Below, in pieces: positions 8,147-16,770 of a stretch of 47,378 nucleotides of DNA; position 1 is the stretch's first letter; each line of letters starts with the position of its first letter. Where the stretch lies: contig CACAZL010000008.1 of NCBI GenBank assembly GCA_902536925.1, positions 1 through 47,378 of the forward strand, read 5' to 3'. The notes beneath the pieces are model-generated. The model searched no databases and was not told the DNA's origin. It saw only the letters and a program-made list of their open reading frames with translations. The translations under genes were made by a program, and so were the position numbers. This stretch comes from an uncultured Pelagibacteraceae bacterium. GTDB lineage: Bacteria; Pseudomonadota; Alphaproteobacteria; Pelagibacterales; Pelagibacteraceae.

Positions 8147-8644
8147 ATGATAATTGTTGGAATTGATCCAGGAATAGCAGGTGCTATTTGTTTTTTTTCC
8201 GATGGTAAAGTTATTGATGTTATCGACATGCCTACAATGGCCGAAGGAAAAAAAAATAAAAAACAAGTTAATGGTAGGCAAATATATAATGAAATAACGC
8301 TTATAAAAAATAAATTTATGAATGAAAAAATGAGTGTAATAGTCGAACAAGTTTCTGCTATGCCAGGACAAGGTGTAACTAGCATGTTTAATTTTGGACA
8401 ATCATTTGGAGTTATCAAAGGTATATGTTCAGCAATGGAGCTTCCCATTTTTTATGTAAGACCTGCAAAATGGAAAAAACATTTTAATTTAATTAATTCT
8501 GAAAAAGATTCTAGTAGAACTAAAGTAATAGAGATGTTTCCTACAATTTCTAATAAGTTATCAAGAAAAAAAGATAATAATAAAGCAGAAGCTATTTTAA
8601 TTGCTCAATATTTTGAAAACACAAGAGAAAACAAAGATATTTAG
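8147..8644 (+). CDS. RuvC-like Holliday junction resolvase of the phage type
   Basis: A 165-residue RNase H-fold nuclease. Strand 1 carries GIDPGIAGA with Asp7. The second acidic motif is VEQVSAMPGQGVTSMFNFG with Glu67. The C-terminal motif KKDNNKAEAILIA supplies Asp143 and Glu148. The segment MPGQGVTSMFNFGQSFGVIKG and the later PAKWKK are typical of RuvC-like proteins from phages and prophages, not of canonical cellular RuvC, whose corresponding text is EQVF...LGQARG and HAADALAIA. It sits exactly where ruvC normally follows yebC, but ruvA, ruvB and ybgC are absent before tolQ. The likely role is resolution of branched recombination intermediates, possibly without RuvAB. Catalytic residues appear intact. 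Calling it ruvC would hide the family difference, so I leave the symbol empty. Confidence 0.82.
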   Translation: MIIVGIDPGIAGAICFFSDGKVIDVIDMPTMAEGKKNKKQVNGRQIYNEITLIKNKFMNEKMSVIVEQVSAMPGQGVTSMFNFGQSFGVIKGICSAMELPIFYVRPAKWKKHFNLINSEKDSSRTKVIEMFPTISNKLSRKKDNNKAEAILIAQYFENTRENKDI

Positions 8645-8657
8645 GCTTTTAGAGTTT

Positions 8658-8686
8658 TTGAAGTCAAATTAATGACATATTTTAAT
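8658..8686 (+). promoter_or_regulatory. Candidate sigma-70-type promoter for tolQRAB
   Basis: TTGAAG at 8658-8663 and TTTAAT at 8681-8686 are separated by 17 nt, in the 55-nt gap between the RuvC-like gene and tolQ. Initiation would fall around 8693, a few bases before the tolQ ATG at 8700. Such matches are easy to find in AT-rich DNA, so this is a candidate only. Confidence 0.35.
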
Positions 8687-8699
8687 GGGAAACGATTGA

Positions 8700-9374
8700 A
8701 TGGAAGCAGATATTGCAACACAAAGCTTAGGTTTAGCAAGTAACACAGATTTTTCTCTAATTAGTTTATTTTTGCGCGCGGATATAATTGTCAAGTCAGT
8801 AATCATAATATTAATTCTAAGTTCTATTTATTCATGGGCAATAATATTTGAAAAAATAAGAATGTTCAGAAAAATTAATAAAAGCGCAGAGGAATTTGAA
8901 GAGAAATTTTGGAAGTCAAAGTCTGCCGAAACATTTTATAACAGTCTGCCTTCAAACATTGAGGATCCTATGGCAAAATTATTTAAAAGTTCTATGCAAA
9001 CAGTTATGAAGACTAGATCAAAATCAAATTTATCTGAGAGACTATCTAGTGTTTTAGAAGTAAATATTGAAAAACAAATGGTGGCAGTTGAAAAGTATAA
9101 TAGTTTTTTAGCAACCGTTGGATCGACCGCTCCATTTATAGGATTGTTTGGAACTGTTTGGGGAATTATGAATTCATTTCAATCGATTGCAATTTCAAGA
9201 AATACTAGTCTTGCAATAGTTGCCCCTGGTATTGCAGAAGCCTTATTTGCAACTGCACTTGGATTATTAGCTGCCATTCCTGCTGTAATTGCATATAATA
9301 AATTTAGTTCAGACTCTAGAAAATACTCACAAAAATTAGAAAATTTTTCAAAAAGATTTTTATCAATTATTTAA
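8700..9374 (+). CDS. tolQ: TolQ, inner-membrane proton channel subunit of Tol-Pal
   Basis: TolQ with TolR uses the proton motive force to drive TolA and keep the outer membrane constricted at division. The 224 residues show three membrane segments: one near 29-50, a second around 138-168 within the conserved stretch ATVGSTAPFIGLFGTVWGIM, and a third around 180-201 (ALFATALGLLAAIPAVIAYN). This is the TolQ/ExbB/MotA pattern. It is followed without a gap by tolR, tolA and tolB, which separates it from ExbB. The ATG at 8700 has only 55 nt of upstream DNA containing a candidate promoter. The ybgC thioesterase gene usual upstream of tolQ is absent. Confidence 0.96.
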   Translation: MEADIATQSLGLASNTDFSLISLFLRADIIVKSVIIILILSSIYSWAIIFEKIRMFRKINKSAEEFEEKFWKSKSAETFYNSLPSNIEDPMAKLFKSSMQTVMKTRSKSNLSERLSSVLEVNIEKQMVAVEKYNSFLATVGSTAPFIGLFGTVWGIMNSFQSIAISRNTSLAIVAPGIAEALFATALGLLAAIPAVIAYNKFSSDSRKYSQKLENFSKRFLSII

Positions 9375-9791
9375 ATGGGATTTAAGCTCAAAAGTTCAAG
9401 AAACGATCCAATGAGTGAAATTAATGTTACACCATTTGTTGATGTAATGTTAGTTTTGCTAATTATATTCATGGTCACTGCACCATTACTTACTGTTGGA
9501 GTCCAGGTAGATTTGCCAGAAACTTCCGCTGATACACTTCCTGAGGAAAATGAACCTTTAACCTTAACAATTAATTCTAAAGGTGAAATTTTTATTCAGG
9601 AAACAAAAGTTGAATTTAATAATTTAATTGTAAAAATATTGGCAGTATCAAATAATAGAACTGATACAAGAATATATGTTAGGGGAGACAAAGCTATTAA
9701 CTATGGAAGGGTTCTTGAAATTATGGGAATGCTTTCAGGGTCAGGATTTACAAAAGTTGCTTTAATATCTGAACCGAATAAAGAGAGATAA
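9375..9791 (+). CDS. tolR: TolR, Tol-Pal proton channel subunit
   Basis: A 138-residue ExbD/TolR family protein with a short cytoplasmic N-terminus. The conserved INVTPFVDVMLVLLIIFMV segment (about 16-34) contains the single membrane helix and the proton-carrying aspartate at about 23. A periplasmic domain follows, ending in a helix with GFTKVALISEP. It begins directly after the tolQ stop codon and lies 5 nt before tolA. ExbD is the alternative by family, but tolQ and tolA on either side make TolR the better call. Confidence 0.96.
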   Translation: MGFKLKSSRNDPMSEINVTPFVDVMLVLLIIFMVTAPLLTVGVQVDLPETSADTLPEENEPLTLTINSKGEIFIQETKVEFNNLIVKILAVSNNRTDTRIYVRGDKAINYGRVLEIMGMLSGSGFTKVALISEPNKER

Positions 9792-9796
9792 AGATT

Positions 9797-10765
9797 ATGT
9801 ATCGAGGTCTTTTAATCTCATCTGGATTTCATGTTGCTATTGTTGCTGTGAGTATTTTGGCTTTGCCATTTGTCGCCAAAAAACCTCTAGATATACCACC
9901 TCTTATTTCTGTTGAACTTATTCAAATAGCTGAAAAGACAAATATTCCTTTCGCACCAAAAGCATCAAAAATAATTGAGAAGGCAAAAAAAGAAAATCAA
10001 AAGCTTTTGTCTGAACAGGCCCCTCCTAAAAAAGTAAAAAAAGATAAAAAAAAAGAAGTTCAGACAGATAAAAATAAAAATGAAATTTCTAAGCTTGCAT
10101 CAAAAAAAACCCCAACAAGTGATAATAAAATAGAAAAGTTAAAAAAAGAAAAATTAAATGCTGTACCTATGCCAGATGAAGATAAACAAAAAATTCAACC
10201 TAAAGAAGAAAAAAAGCAGAAACCCTCAAAAGAAATCAATGATGAAAATATAAAAAAAATTGTTCAAACTAAAAAACCTATTTTGGATGAAAAAAAAGTT
10301 AAACAAGTGTCTGAATTTGAAAAAAAAGAAAAATTGGATTTAAATGAAATTGCAGCTTTAATTGATAAAAAAAAAGAAAATTTAGCGGAAACAAAAAAAG
10401 AACAAGATAAAATTTCACAATCATCTGATAATACTATGGACTATTCAAAATTAACTTTAAGTGAAGAGGATGCTTTAAAAGCACAAATTTTTACATGTTG
10501 GAGTGTTCCTATAGGCTTACCTTTTAGTGAAGATTTATTAGTAAGAGTTAAACTTCAATTGAAACCAGATGGTACAATTGAAAAACTTGAAATGATGGAT
10601 CACGTAAAAATGAATACCCCTGGGAAAGAAAAATTTAGAACTTTAGCAGATAGCGTTAGGAGAGCAATTCAGCTATGTAATCCTTTAAAAGTTCCTTCTA
10701 GTGGTTATGAAAGATGGAAAAATATGATTTTAAATTTTGATGCTCGTGATATGCTTGGAGGATAA
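9797..10765 (+). CDS. tolA: TolA-like periplasm-spanning protein
   Basis: TolA bridges the inner membrane TolQR motor to TolB and Pal. The 322-residue protein has one N-terminal membrane helix (about 9-27). A long lysine/glutamate-rich helical domain follows (about 55-215), with repeated KKEK-type composition. The C-terminal domain (about 225-322) contains the [13 protein letters not shown] and [16 protein letters not shown] segments that mark the TolA/TonB C-terminal fold. The central region is of low complexity and very A-rich at DNA level, so similarity there is not informative. The stop overlaps the tolB ATG by one base. Its place between tolR and tolB settles the identity. Confidence 0.93.
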   Translation: MYRGLLISSGFHVAIVAVSILALPFVAKKPLDIPPLISVELIQIAEKTNIPFAPKASKIIEKAKKENQKLLSEQAPPKKVKKDKKKEVQTDKNKNEISKLASKKTPTSDNKIEKLKKEKLNAVPMPDEDKQKIQPKEEKKQKPSKEINDENIKKIVQTKKPILDEKKVKQVSEFEKKEKLDLNEIAALIDKKKENLAETKKEQDKISQSSDNTMDYSKLTLSEEDALKAQIFTCWSVPIGLPFSEDLLVRVKLQLKPDGTIEKLEMMDHVKMNTPGKEKFRTLADSVRRAIQLCNPLKVPSSGYERWKNMILNFDARDMLGG

Positions 10766-12111
10766 TGATTAGAATATTTAACTTAACCTTTTTAGTATTT
10801 TTGTTTTTAGTAACGAAAGCAAATTCTTTAATAGAAATTGATATAACAAGAGGTAATTTAGATCCATTGCCAATTGCAGTTTCACCATTATTTCAAAACG
10901 ATGTCTCAAAAAAAAATTCAATTAGTGAATTAAAAATAGAAAATGTTGGTTCTGAAATTTCATCTGTAGTAGAAAATAATTTAAAAACCTCAGGTTTATT
11001 TAATCCACTTAGTAAAGAAGCATTTTTACAAAAGCCTGATATTGCGCATTTAAAACCAAGGTTTGAAGATTGGGCACTAATTAAAGCGCAAGCTTTAATT
11101 ACAGGAAAAGTAACAATTGAGAACAAAAAATTAAAAGTTGAGTTTAGACTCTGGGATATTTTAGCTGGTAGAGAAATGATGGCTTTGGCATTTACAACAG
11201 TACCAAGTAATTGGAGAAGAGTTGGGCATATAATTTCTGATAAAGTTTATGAAAGATTAACTGGAGAAAAAGGATATTTTGATACCAGAATTATTTATGT
11301 TTCGGAAGAAGGACCAAAGACAGCAAGGGTGAAAAAATTGGCTATTATGGATCAAGATGGTTTTAATACGAAATATTTAACATTAGGAAATGAATTAGTT
11401 TTAACTCCTCGATTTAATCCGACAAGTCAGATGGTGACTTACCTATCTTATTTTAAAAATCTACCAAGGGTTTATTTATTAGATATAGAAACTGGTACGC
11501 AGGAAGTAGTTGGTGATTTTCCAGGAATGACATTTGCTCCAAGATTTTCTCCAGATGGAAAGAAGATTATTATGAGTTTTGCTAAAGATGGTAACTCAGA
11601 TATTTATACTATGGATTTAGAAAATAGAATTGTTGAAAGAATAACAAATCATCCATCAATTGATACATCGCCTTCTTACTCACCTGATAATCGATTTATA
11701 ACATTTAATTCTGATAGAAGTGGTTATCAACAAATTTATGTAATGAAATCTGATGGGTCAAATGTAAAAAGAATTTCATTTGGCAAAGGATTGTATGGCA
11801 CGCCTGTATGGTCTCCAAGAGGTGATTTAATTGCATTCACAAAATTACATAAAGGGAAATTTTATATTGGTGTTATGCGAACAGACGGTTCGGGTGAAAG
11901 ATTGTTAACTGAAAATTACTATCAAGAAGCTCCCTCATGGTCTCCTAATGGAAGGGTATTAATTTTTTATAGAGAGACCAAATCTAACGATAAAGGTGAA
12001 GGATTTAGCGCAAAACTTTGGTCTATAGATCTCACAGGATATAACGAAAGGCAGGTTCAAACAGAGACTGACGCATCCGACCCATCTTGGTCGTCTTTAC
12101 TCAGTAATTAG
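10765..12111 (+). CDS. tolB: TolB, periplasmic beta-propeller of Tol-Pal
   Basis: TolB is a periplasmic partner of Pal, TolA and Lpp. The 448 residues begin with a signal peptide (hydrophobic 5-17, probable cleavage after the Ala-Asn-Ser region near 19-21). The N-terminal domain follows (about 22-160), then a six-bladed propeller made of WD40-like PD40 repeats. These repeats are seen as recurring [24 protein letters not shown] and WSPNGRVL motifs, each followed by a DIYTMD-like strand. The length is typical. A 99-nt gap separates it from pal, so pal may also have its own promoter. I see no hairpin terminator after tolB. Confidence 0.97.
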   Translation: MIRIFNLTFLVFLFLVTKANSLIEIDITRGNLDPLPIAVSPLFQNDVSKKNSISELKIENVGSEISSVVENNLKTSGLFNPLSKEAFLQKPDIAHLKPRFEDWALIKAQALITGKVTIENKKLKVEFRLWDILAGREMMALAFTTVPSNWRRVGHIISDKVYERLTGEKGYFDTRIIYVSEEGPKTARVKKLAIMDQDGFNTKYLTLGNELVLTPRFNPTSQMVTYLSYFKNLPRVYLLDIETGTQEVVGDFPGMTFAPRFSPDGKKIIMSFAKDGNSDIYTMDLENRIVERITNHPSIDTSPSYSPDNRFITFNSDRSGYQQIYVMKSDGSNVKRISFGKGLYGTPVWSPRGDLIAFTKLHKGKFYIGVMRTDGSGERLLTENYYQEAPSWSPNGRVLIFYRETKSNDKGEGFSAKLWSIDLTGYNERQVQTETDASDPSWSSLLSN

Positions 12112-12143
12112 GCCTTTTTTATTAATTTTTAATATAAATTAAG

Positions 12144-12205
12144 TTGATTTTTATGCTTGAAACATTTAATTAGTTGTGAAAAAGTTCTAATAAATTATTA
12201 AGGAG
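12144..12205 (+). promoter_or_regulatory. Weak promoter candidate and strong Shine-Dalgarno for pal
   Basis: In the tolB-pal gap, TTGATT at 12144-12149 and TAATTA at 12167-12172 have 17-nt spacing. More convincingly, AAGGAG at 12200-12205 sits five bases before the pal ATG. It is one of the few clear ribosome-binding sites in this window, fitting a highly expressed outer-membrane lipoprotein. Confidence 0.45.
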
Positions 12206-12210
12206 CATTA

Positions 12211-12699
12211 ATGAATTTTAGCAAATCATTTAGAAATACTTTTCTAGTTATATTATTGAGTTTAATTGTATCAGCTTGTGCAACGAAAAAAACCACTACA
12301 AAAGTAGAAGGTCAAATGCAAGGTGATGTTTATACAGGCACTGATACTGTTAAATATTTAGCTGAAGGTGTTCCGGACAGAGTATTTTTTGCAACAAACG
12401 AGTCTATTTTAACAACTAAATCAAGAGACACATTAAGAAAACAAGCAAATTGGTTAAGAGAGAATTCTAGCATCAATGTTGTGGTCGAAGGCCACGCAGA
12501 TGAAAGAGGAACAAGGGAATATAACCTGGCATTAGGTGAAAGAAGAGCAAATGCTGCCAAAGATTATCTTATCACTTATGGAATATCTGCAGACAGAATT
12601 TCAGTAATAAGTTATGGTAAAGAAAGACCTGTTGACTCGGGTTCAAACCCACTTTCTTGGTCGAAAAACAGAAGATCTGTAACCGTAAAAGCTAATTAA
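12211..12699 (+). CDS. pal: Pal, peptidoglycan-associated lipoprotein
   Basis: Pal anchors the outer membrane to peptidoglycan and is recruited by TolA/TolB to the division site. The 162-residue precursor has a lipoprotein signal peptide ending in the lipobox LIVSAC, so Cys22 would become the lipidated first residue. A short linker follows, then an OmpA-like domain (about 58-162). Its diaminopimelate-binding signature is VVEGHADERGTREYNLALG followed by RRANAAKDYL. Start choice is supported by the AAGGAG ribosome-binding site. A clear intrinsic terminator follows 18 nt after the stop, so the tol-pal transcript probably ends here and cpoB is read separately or by read-through. Confidence 0.97.
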   Translation: MNFSKSFRNTFLVILLSLIVSACATKKTTTKVEGQMQGDVYTGTDTVKYLAEGVPDRVFFATNESILTTKSRDTLRKQANWLRENSSINVVVEGHADERGTREYNLALGERRANAAKDYLITYGISADRISVISYGKERPVDSGSNPLSWSKNRRSVTVKAN

Positions 12700-12717
12700 A
12701 GCTATTTGAAATATTTT

Positions 12718-12761
12718 AAAGACCCTAAGATTATTATAAATAATTTCAGGGTCTTTTTTTT
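12718..12761 (+). terminator. Rho-independent terminator after pal
   Basis: The arms AAAGACCCT (12718-12726) and AGGGTCTTT (12748-12756) pair perfectly around a 21-nt AT-rich loop that can pair further. The 3' arm runs into a tract of eight T ending at 12761. This is the only textbook intrinsic terminator I found in the window. Confidence 0.88.
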
Positions 12762-12789
12762 GCCATCATTATAATTAAAAAATAATTTA

Positions 12790-13794
12790 ATGTTTAAAAA
12801 GTACACTAAAATTTTTACTTACATAATCTCTATATTTTTTATTTCATTCGGTGCAGCTTCAGAGGAACTTAGCATGAAAGAAATCTTAGAAATTATTCAA
12901 AAAGATCTTAGAACTTTAGAAAGAGCAGTTTATTCAGAATCATTTCAGAAAAAAACGGGAGGTGAAACTGATTTGACAAATAAGGAAACAGAGGAAGTCT
13001 TGACAAGACATCTATTAAAATTGTCTGAAATAGAAAAACAATTTCAAAATTTGACAAACAAATTTGAAGAAATTAATTTTAAAGTAGATAAATTATCGTC
13101 AAGACTGTCTAAAACACAAGCAGATAATCAATTAAGATTTCAAGATTTAGAAAACAATTCTAACCTTGTTCAAAAAAGTGATAACAATCAAGAAAACTTA
13201 ATTACAAATGAAAATCTAGATAATGATCTAGCCAGCAAAAAAATTATGCCAGGAACATCCCAACCTCAAGATTTAGGTACAATATCATATAAGGAAATGA
13301 CAGATACAAATGAGACACAAGCAATACAATCTGTCGAAACAACTCAAACAATTTTGACAGAGAATTTTATAAACGAAGAAAAAATTTTACCTGAAGCTTC
13401 TCCTTTAGAGCAATATGAATTCGCAACTAGTTTTTTAAAGGTGGGAGATTACAATATGGCAGAAAGAGCATTCAGAGAATTTGTTGATACAAATCCAGAT
13501 AATGATCTTTCTGGAAACGCACAGTATTGGTATGCAGAAACTTTTAGAATAAGACAGCTTTACACAGATGCAGCATCTGCTTATTTAGAGGGTTACCAAA
13601 GATATCCTAAGAGTGAAAAAGCACCTATTAACCTTTTGAAGCTTGGTGTATCTTTAGTTCAAATAGGAGAGAAAGATCAGGGTTGCTTAATGATTGCTGG
13701 TGTTAAAAAACAGTATCCAAATGCCACTCAATCAGTTCTTCAAAAAGCCAAATATGAAGAGAAAAAGTTTGAGTGCACCAAAGAAAACTCCTAA
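12790..13794 (+). CDS. cpoB: CpoB/YbgF-like periplasmic TPR protein
   Basis: CpoB (YbgF) links Tol-Pal function with peptidoglycan synthesis. The 334 residues comprise a signal peptide (hydrophobic 9-21, probable cleavage after GAAS near 25) and a coiled-coil region (about 70-115), the trimerisation part in Escherichia coli. A low-complexity N/Q/T-rich linker follows. The C-terminal tetratricopeptide domain (about 205-330) contains EQYEFATSFLKVGDYNMAE, AQYWYAETFRIRQLYTDAA and YPKSEKAPINLLKLGVSL. It follows pal after the terminator. Its last 41 nt overlap the proposed tilS start, so the two are likely coupled. Confidence 0.9.
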   Translation: MFKKYTKIFTYIISIFFISFGAASEELSMKEILEIIQKDLRTLERAVYSESFQKKTGGETDLTNKETEEVLTRHLLKLSEIEKQFQNLTNKFEEINFKVDKLSSRLSKTQADNQLRFQDLENNSNLVQKSDNNQENLITNENLDNDLASKKIMPGTSQPQDLGTISYKEMTDTNETQAIQSVETTQTILTENFINEEKILPEASPLEQYEFATSFLKVGDYNMAERAFREFVDTNPDNDLSGNAQYWYAETFRIRQLYTDAASAYLEGYQRYPKSEKAPINLLKLGVSLVQIGEKDQGCLMIAGVKKQYPNATQSVLQKAKYEEKKFECTKENS

Positions 13795-14803
13795 TTTTTA
13801 TTTAACAAAATTAAAGGATCCTCAAGTTAAAAAATTATATAAAGTATTTTCAAATAATCTAAAATCTTTAGATGTTGCAGAAAAAAAAGTAATGGTTGGA
13901 ATATCGGGTGGTGCTGATAGCTTATCTATTTTATTTTTTTCTCAGTGTTATGCGTTGAAACACAAGGTAAAATTGTATCCAGTTATAATTGATCACAATC
14001 TAAGAAAAGAATCATCTATTGAGGCTAAAAATTTAAAGTTTAAACTTAAAAAAAACTTCGGCATTAATTGCAAAATTCTAAAAAAAAAAAATATTAAAAT
14101 TAGTAAAAATATACAATCTTCCGCAAGAGACCTAAGATATGAATTATTTTATAAAGAATGTTGCAAGCATAATATTGGATATCTGTTATTAGGCCATCAT
14201 AAAAATGATATAATAGAAAATTTTTTTATACGATTGATTAGAGGTTCTGGTTTAAAAGGACTTGTTTCTTTTGATAAAAATGTGAGTAATTATAATGATA
14301 TAAAGATTGTAAGACCATTTTTATCCACTCCAAAAAAAGAATTAATTTATATTAATAAAAAAACATTTGGATTTTTTGTAGATGATCCTTCAAATAATAA
14401 TGATAGATTTTTAAGGAACAGAATTAGAAAACTTTTAAAAAATTTAGATAAAGAAGGTTTAAACTTTGATAAATTCTATTTAACTTTAAAAAATTTATCA
14501 AAAAGCAATCAAGTTATTGATTTTTTTGTTGAAAAAAATGTTGTTGAAAACTCAAAATATTTTCAAAAAGATAAAAAAATTATTTTAAACCAATCTTTTT
14601 TTAAAAATCCTGATGAAATTATTTTAAGAAGTTTTATGAAAGTAATTCAACATATCAGTAAGAAAAAAAACTATCCACGAGGCAAAAAAGTTTTAGGTCT
14701 CTTAGATTCTTTAAAGTTTTCAAACAAAAATGTAAAATTGACACTTTCTGGATGTATTATTGAAAAAATTAGTGATTCAGTGATTATTTACCCAGAAAAA
14801 TGA
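13754..14803 (+). CDS. tilS: tRNA(Ile)-lysidine synthetase TilS
   Basis: TilS attaches lysine to C34 of tRNA-Ile(CAU), switching it from AUG to AUA reading, essential in a genome rich in AUA codons. The PP-loop ATPase signature GISGGADSLS is at about 50-58. The later motifs LLLGHHKNDIIENFFIRL and DPSNNNDRFLRNRIRKLL are characteristic of TilS. The protein is about 349 residues from the ATG at 13754, shorter than the roughly 430 of many homologues, mainly in the C-terminal tRNA-binding region. The ATG lies inside cpoB. A still earlier start at 13694 exists but encodes nothing conserved. Twelve consecutive adenines at 14080-14091 fall within the coding region. Confidence 0.9.
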   Translation: MKRKSLSAPKKTPNFYLTKLKDPQVKKLYKVFSNNLKSLDVAEKKVMVGISGGADSLSILFFSQCYALKHKVKLYPVIIDHNLRKESSIEAKNLKFKLKKNFGINCKILKKKNIKISKNIQSSARDLRYELFYKECCKHNIGYLLLGHHKNDIIENFFIRLIRGSGLKGLVSFDKNVSNYNDIKIVRPFLSTPKKELIYINKKTFGFFVDDPSNNNDRFLRNRIRKLLKNLDKEGLNFDKFYLTLKNLSKSNQVIDFFVEKNVVENSKYFQKDKKIILNQSFFKNPDEIILRSFMKVIQHISKKKNYPRGKKVLGLLDSLKFSNKNVKLTLSGCIIEKISDSVIIYPEK

Positions 14804-14829
14804 TAATTTTTTTTGCTAAATGATCAAAA

Positions 14830-14841
14830 TGACACTTGTCA
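14830..14841. promoter_or_regulatory. Short inverted repeat upstream of ftsH
   Basis: The arms TGACA and TGTCA (14830-14834 and 14837-14841) flank CT, forming a perfect 5-bp inverted repeat about 30 nt before the ftsH ATG. The right arm TTGTCA could serve as a -35 element, with TTAATT at 14857-14862 as a poor -10 at 15-nt spacing. It shares the hexamer GACACT with the repeat on the hflK promoter. Function is unproven. Confidence 0.3.
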
Positions 14842-14871
14842 ATTTACTAATAATTCTTAATTTAAAGCATT

Positions 14872-16764
14872 ATGAATTTTAAAAACTTAGCTATGTGGGG
14901 AATTATCGTTATTTTAACGATTGGGCTATATAATATGTTTAAAAACCCTCAAGGGTCTATTTCCCAAAAAAATAAAATTATTTTCTCTGAGTTCTTGACT
15001 GAAGTAGACAATGGAAGAGTGGTTAAAGTTGAAATACAAGGAAAAAATATAAAAGGTGTACTATCAAATGGAAATCAATTCACTACCTATGCACCTGAAG
15101 ATCCTAACTTAATTCAGAAGCTAAGTGATAAAGGTGTTAGTATTTCTGCCAGTCCATTAGAGGAAAAAATGCCTTCATTATTAGGAATACTTCTTTCATG
15201 GTTCCCAATGCTTTTATTAATTGCTGTTTGGATCTTTTTTATGAGACAGATGCAAGGTGGAAAAGGTGGCGCAATGGGATTTGGAAGATCAAAGGCTAAA
15301 ATGATGAATGAGATAAAAGGCAAAGTTACCTTTAATGATGTTGCTGGTGTCGAAGAAGCAAAAGAAGAAGTTGAGGAAGTTGTTGAATTTTTAAAAGATC
15401 CTAGAAAGTTTAGTAGATTAGGTGGTAAAATACCAAGAGGCTGTCTATTAGTTGGTCCTCCTGGAACTGGTAAAACATTGTTAGCTAGAGCAATTGCTGG
15501 AGAAGCAGGTGTTCCTTTTTTTACGATTTCTGGATCAGATTTTGTTGAAATGTTTGTTGGTGTTGGAGCTTCAAGAGTACGAGATATGTTTGAGCAAGGA
15601 AAAAAACATTCACCGTGTATTATATTTATTGATGAAATTGATGCAGTTGGAAGAAGCAGAGGAGCAGGTCTTGGTGGTGGGAATGACGAAAGAGAGCAAA
15701 CACTCAATCAGCTATTAGTTGAGATGGATGGTTTTGATACTAATGAGGGTGTCATTATCATTGCTGCAACTAATAGACCAGATGTATTAGACCCAGCCCT
15801 TTTGAGACCTGGAAGATTTGACAGACAAGTTGTTGTTTCAAATCCAGATTTAATTGGAAGAGAAAAAATTTTAAAAGTGCATGCGAAGAAAATATCAATG
15901 GCACCCGACGTTAACTTAAGAACAGTTGCTAGAGGAACACCTGGATTTTCTGGTGCAGATTTAGCAAACCTTGTCAACGAAGCTGCATTGCTTGCTGCAA
16001 GAAAGAACAAAAGAATAGTAACCTATCAAGAATTTGAAGAAGCAAAAGATAAAGTGATGATGGGGTCTGAAAGAAGATCAATGGTAATGTCTGAAGAAGA
16101 GAAAAAATTAACAGCTTACCATGAAGCAGGTCACGCTATAGTAACTATAAATGAAAAAGCTGCATATCCTATACATAAAGCAACGATTATACCGAGAGGG
16201 AGAGCTTTAGGGATGGTAATGCAATTACCGGAAAGAGATGAGGTTTCACAAACAAGAGAACAACTACACGCACAAATGGCAATAGCCATGGGAGGTAGAG
16301 TTGCAGAGGAATTAATTTTTGGAGATGATAAAGTAACCACAGGAGCTTCGAGTGATATTGAACAAGCAACAAAAAGAGCTAGAGCAATGGTTATGAGAGC
16401 TGGATTAAGTAAAGAAATGGGTCCAGTAGCATATGGTGAAAATGAAGAGGAGGTATTTTTAGGTAGATCTGTTGCTAGACAGCAAAATATGTCTGAAGAG
16501 ACTGCAAGAAAAGTTGATAGTGAAATTAGAAAATTTGTTGATATGGGTTATGAAAGAGCAAGAAAGGTATTAACCGATAAAATCGATGATTTACATAAAT
16601 TAGCAAAAGCTTTATTAACTTATGAAACTTTAACTGGTGCAGAAATTGAAGATTTAATAAATAAGAACATATATCCAAAAAATAAAGAAGATCTTAAAGT
16701 TGAAGATGATGACCAAAGCTCAGCACTTGGTTCAATGGGCTTAAAACCAAAGATAGTGCACTAA
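14872..16764 (+). CDS. ftsH: ATP-dependent zinc metalloprotease FtsH
   Basis: FtsH degrades misassembled membrane proteins and short-lived regulators such as RpoH in other proteobacteria. The 630 residues include an N-terminal membrane helix (about 6-22), a periplasmic domain, and a second helix (about 103-123). The AAA module has Walker A GPPGTGKT (195-202), Walker B IIFIDEID (about 250-257), and the second region of homology ending in RPGRFDRQ. The zinc protease domain has HEAGH at 417-421 and the third zinc ligand within the ASSDIEQAT segment. Length and order are normal. Its known partners hflK and hflC are elsewhere in this window (43982-45944), and rpoH at 23114. Confidence 0.98.
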   Translation: MNFKNLAMWGIIVILTIGLYNMFKNPQGSISQKNKIIFSEFLTEVDNGRVVKVEIQGKNIKGVLSNGNQFTTYAPEDPNLIQKLSDKGVSISASPLEEKMPSLLGILLSWFPMLLLIAVWIFFMRQMQGGKGGAMGFGRSKAKMMNEIKGKVTFNDVAGVEEAKEEVEEVVEFLKDPRKFSRLGGKIPRGCLLVGPPGTGKTLLARAIAGEAGVPFFTISGSDFVEMFVGVGASRVRDMFEQGKKHSPCIIFIDEIDAVGRSRGAGLGGGNDEREQTLNQLLVEMDGFDTNEGVIIIAATNRPDVLDPALLRPGRFDRQVVVSNPDLIGREKILKVHAKKISMAPDVNLRTVARGTPGFSGADLANLVNEAALLAARKNKRIVTYQEFEEAKDKVMMGSERRSMVMSEEEKKLTAYHEAGHAIVTINEKAAYPIHKATIIPRGRALGMVMQLPERDEVSQTREQLHAQMAIAMGGRVAEELIFGDDKVTTGASSDIEQATKRARAMVMRAGLSKEMGPVAYGENEEEVFLGRSVARQQNMSEETARKVDSEIRKFVDMGYERARKVLTDKIDDLHKLAKALLTYETLTGAEIEDLINKNIYPKNKEDLKVEDDDQSSALGSMGLKPKIVH

Positions 16765-16770
16765 GCACTA

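Noticed and set aside
12112-12210. Terminator after tolB (GGCC followed by T tract)
   Set aside because: The only possible stem is far too short; the gap reads better as promoter plus ribosome-binding site for pal.
14804-14871. Terminator after tilS suggested by a T8 tract
   Set aside because: The preceding sequence offers only a weak AT stem of about five pairs with a long loop.
15114-15707. Long open frame antisense to ftsH (197 codons)
   Set aside because: It is a shadow of the strongly conserved AAA domain on the other strand, has a low-complexity Ser/Pro/Thr composition and no recognisable motif.
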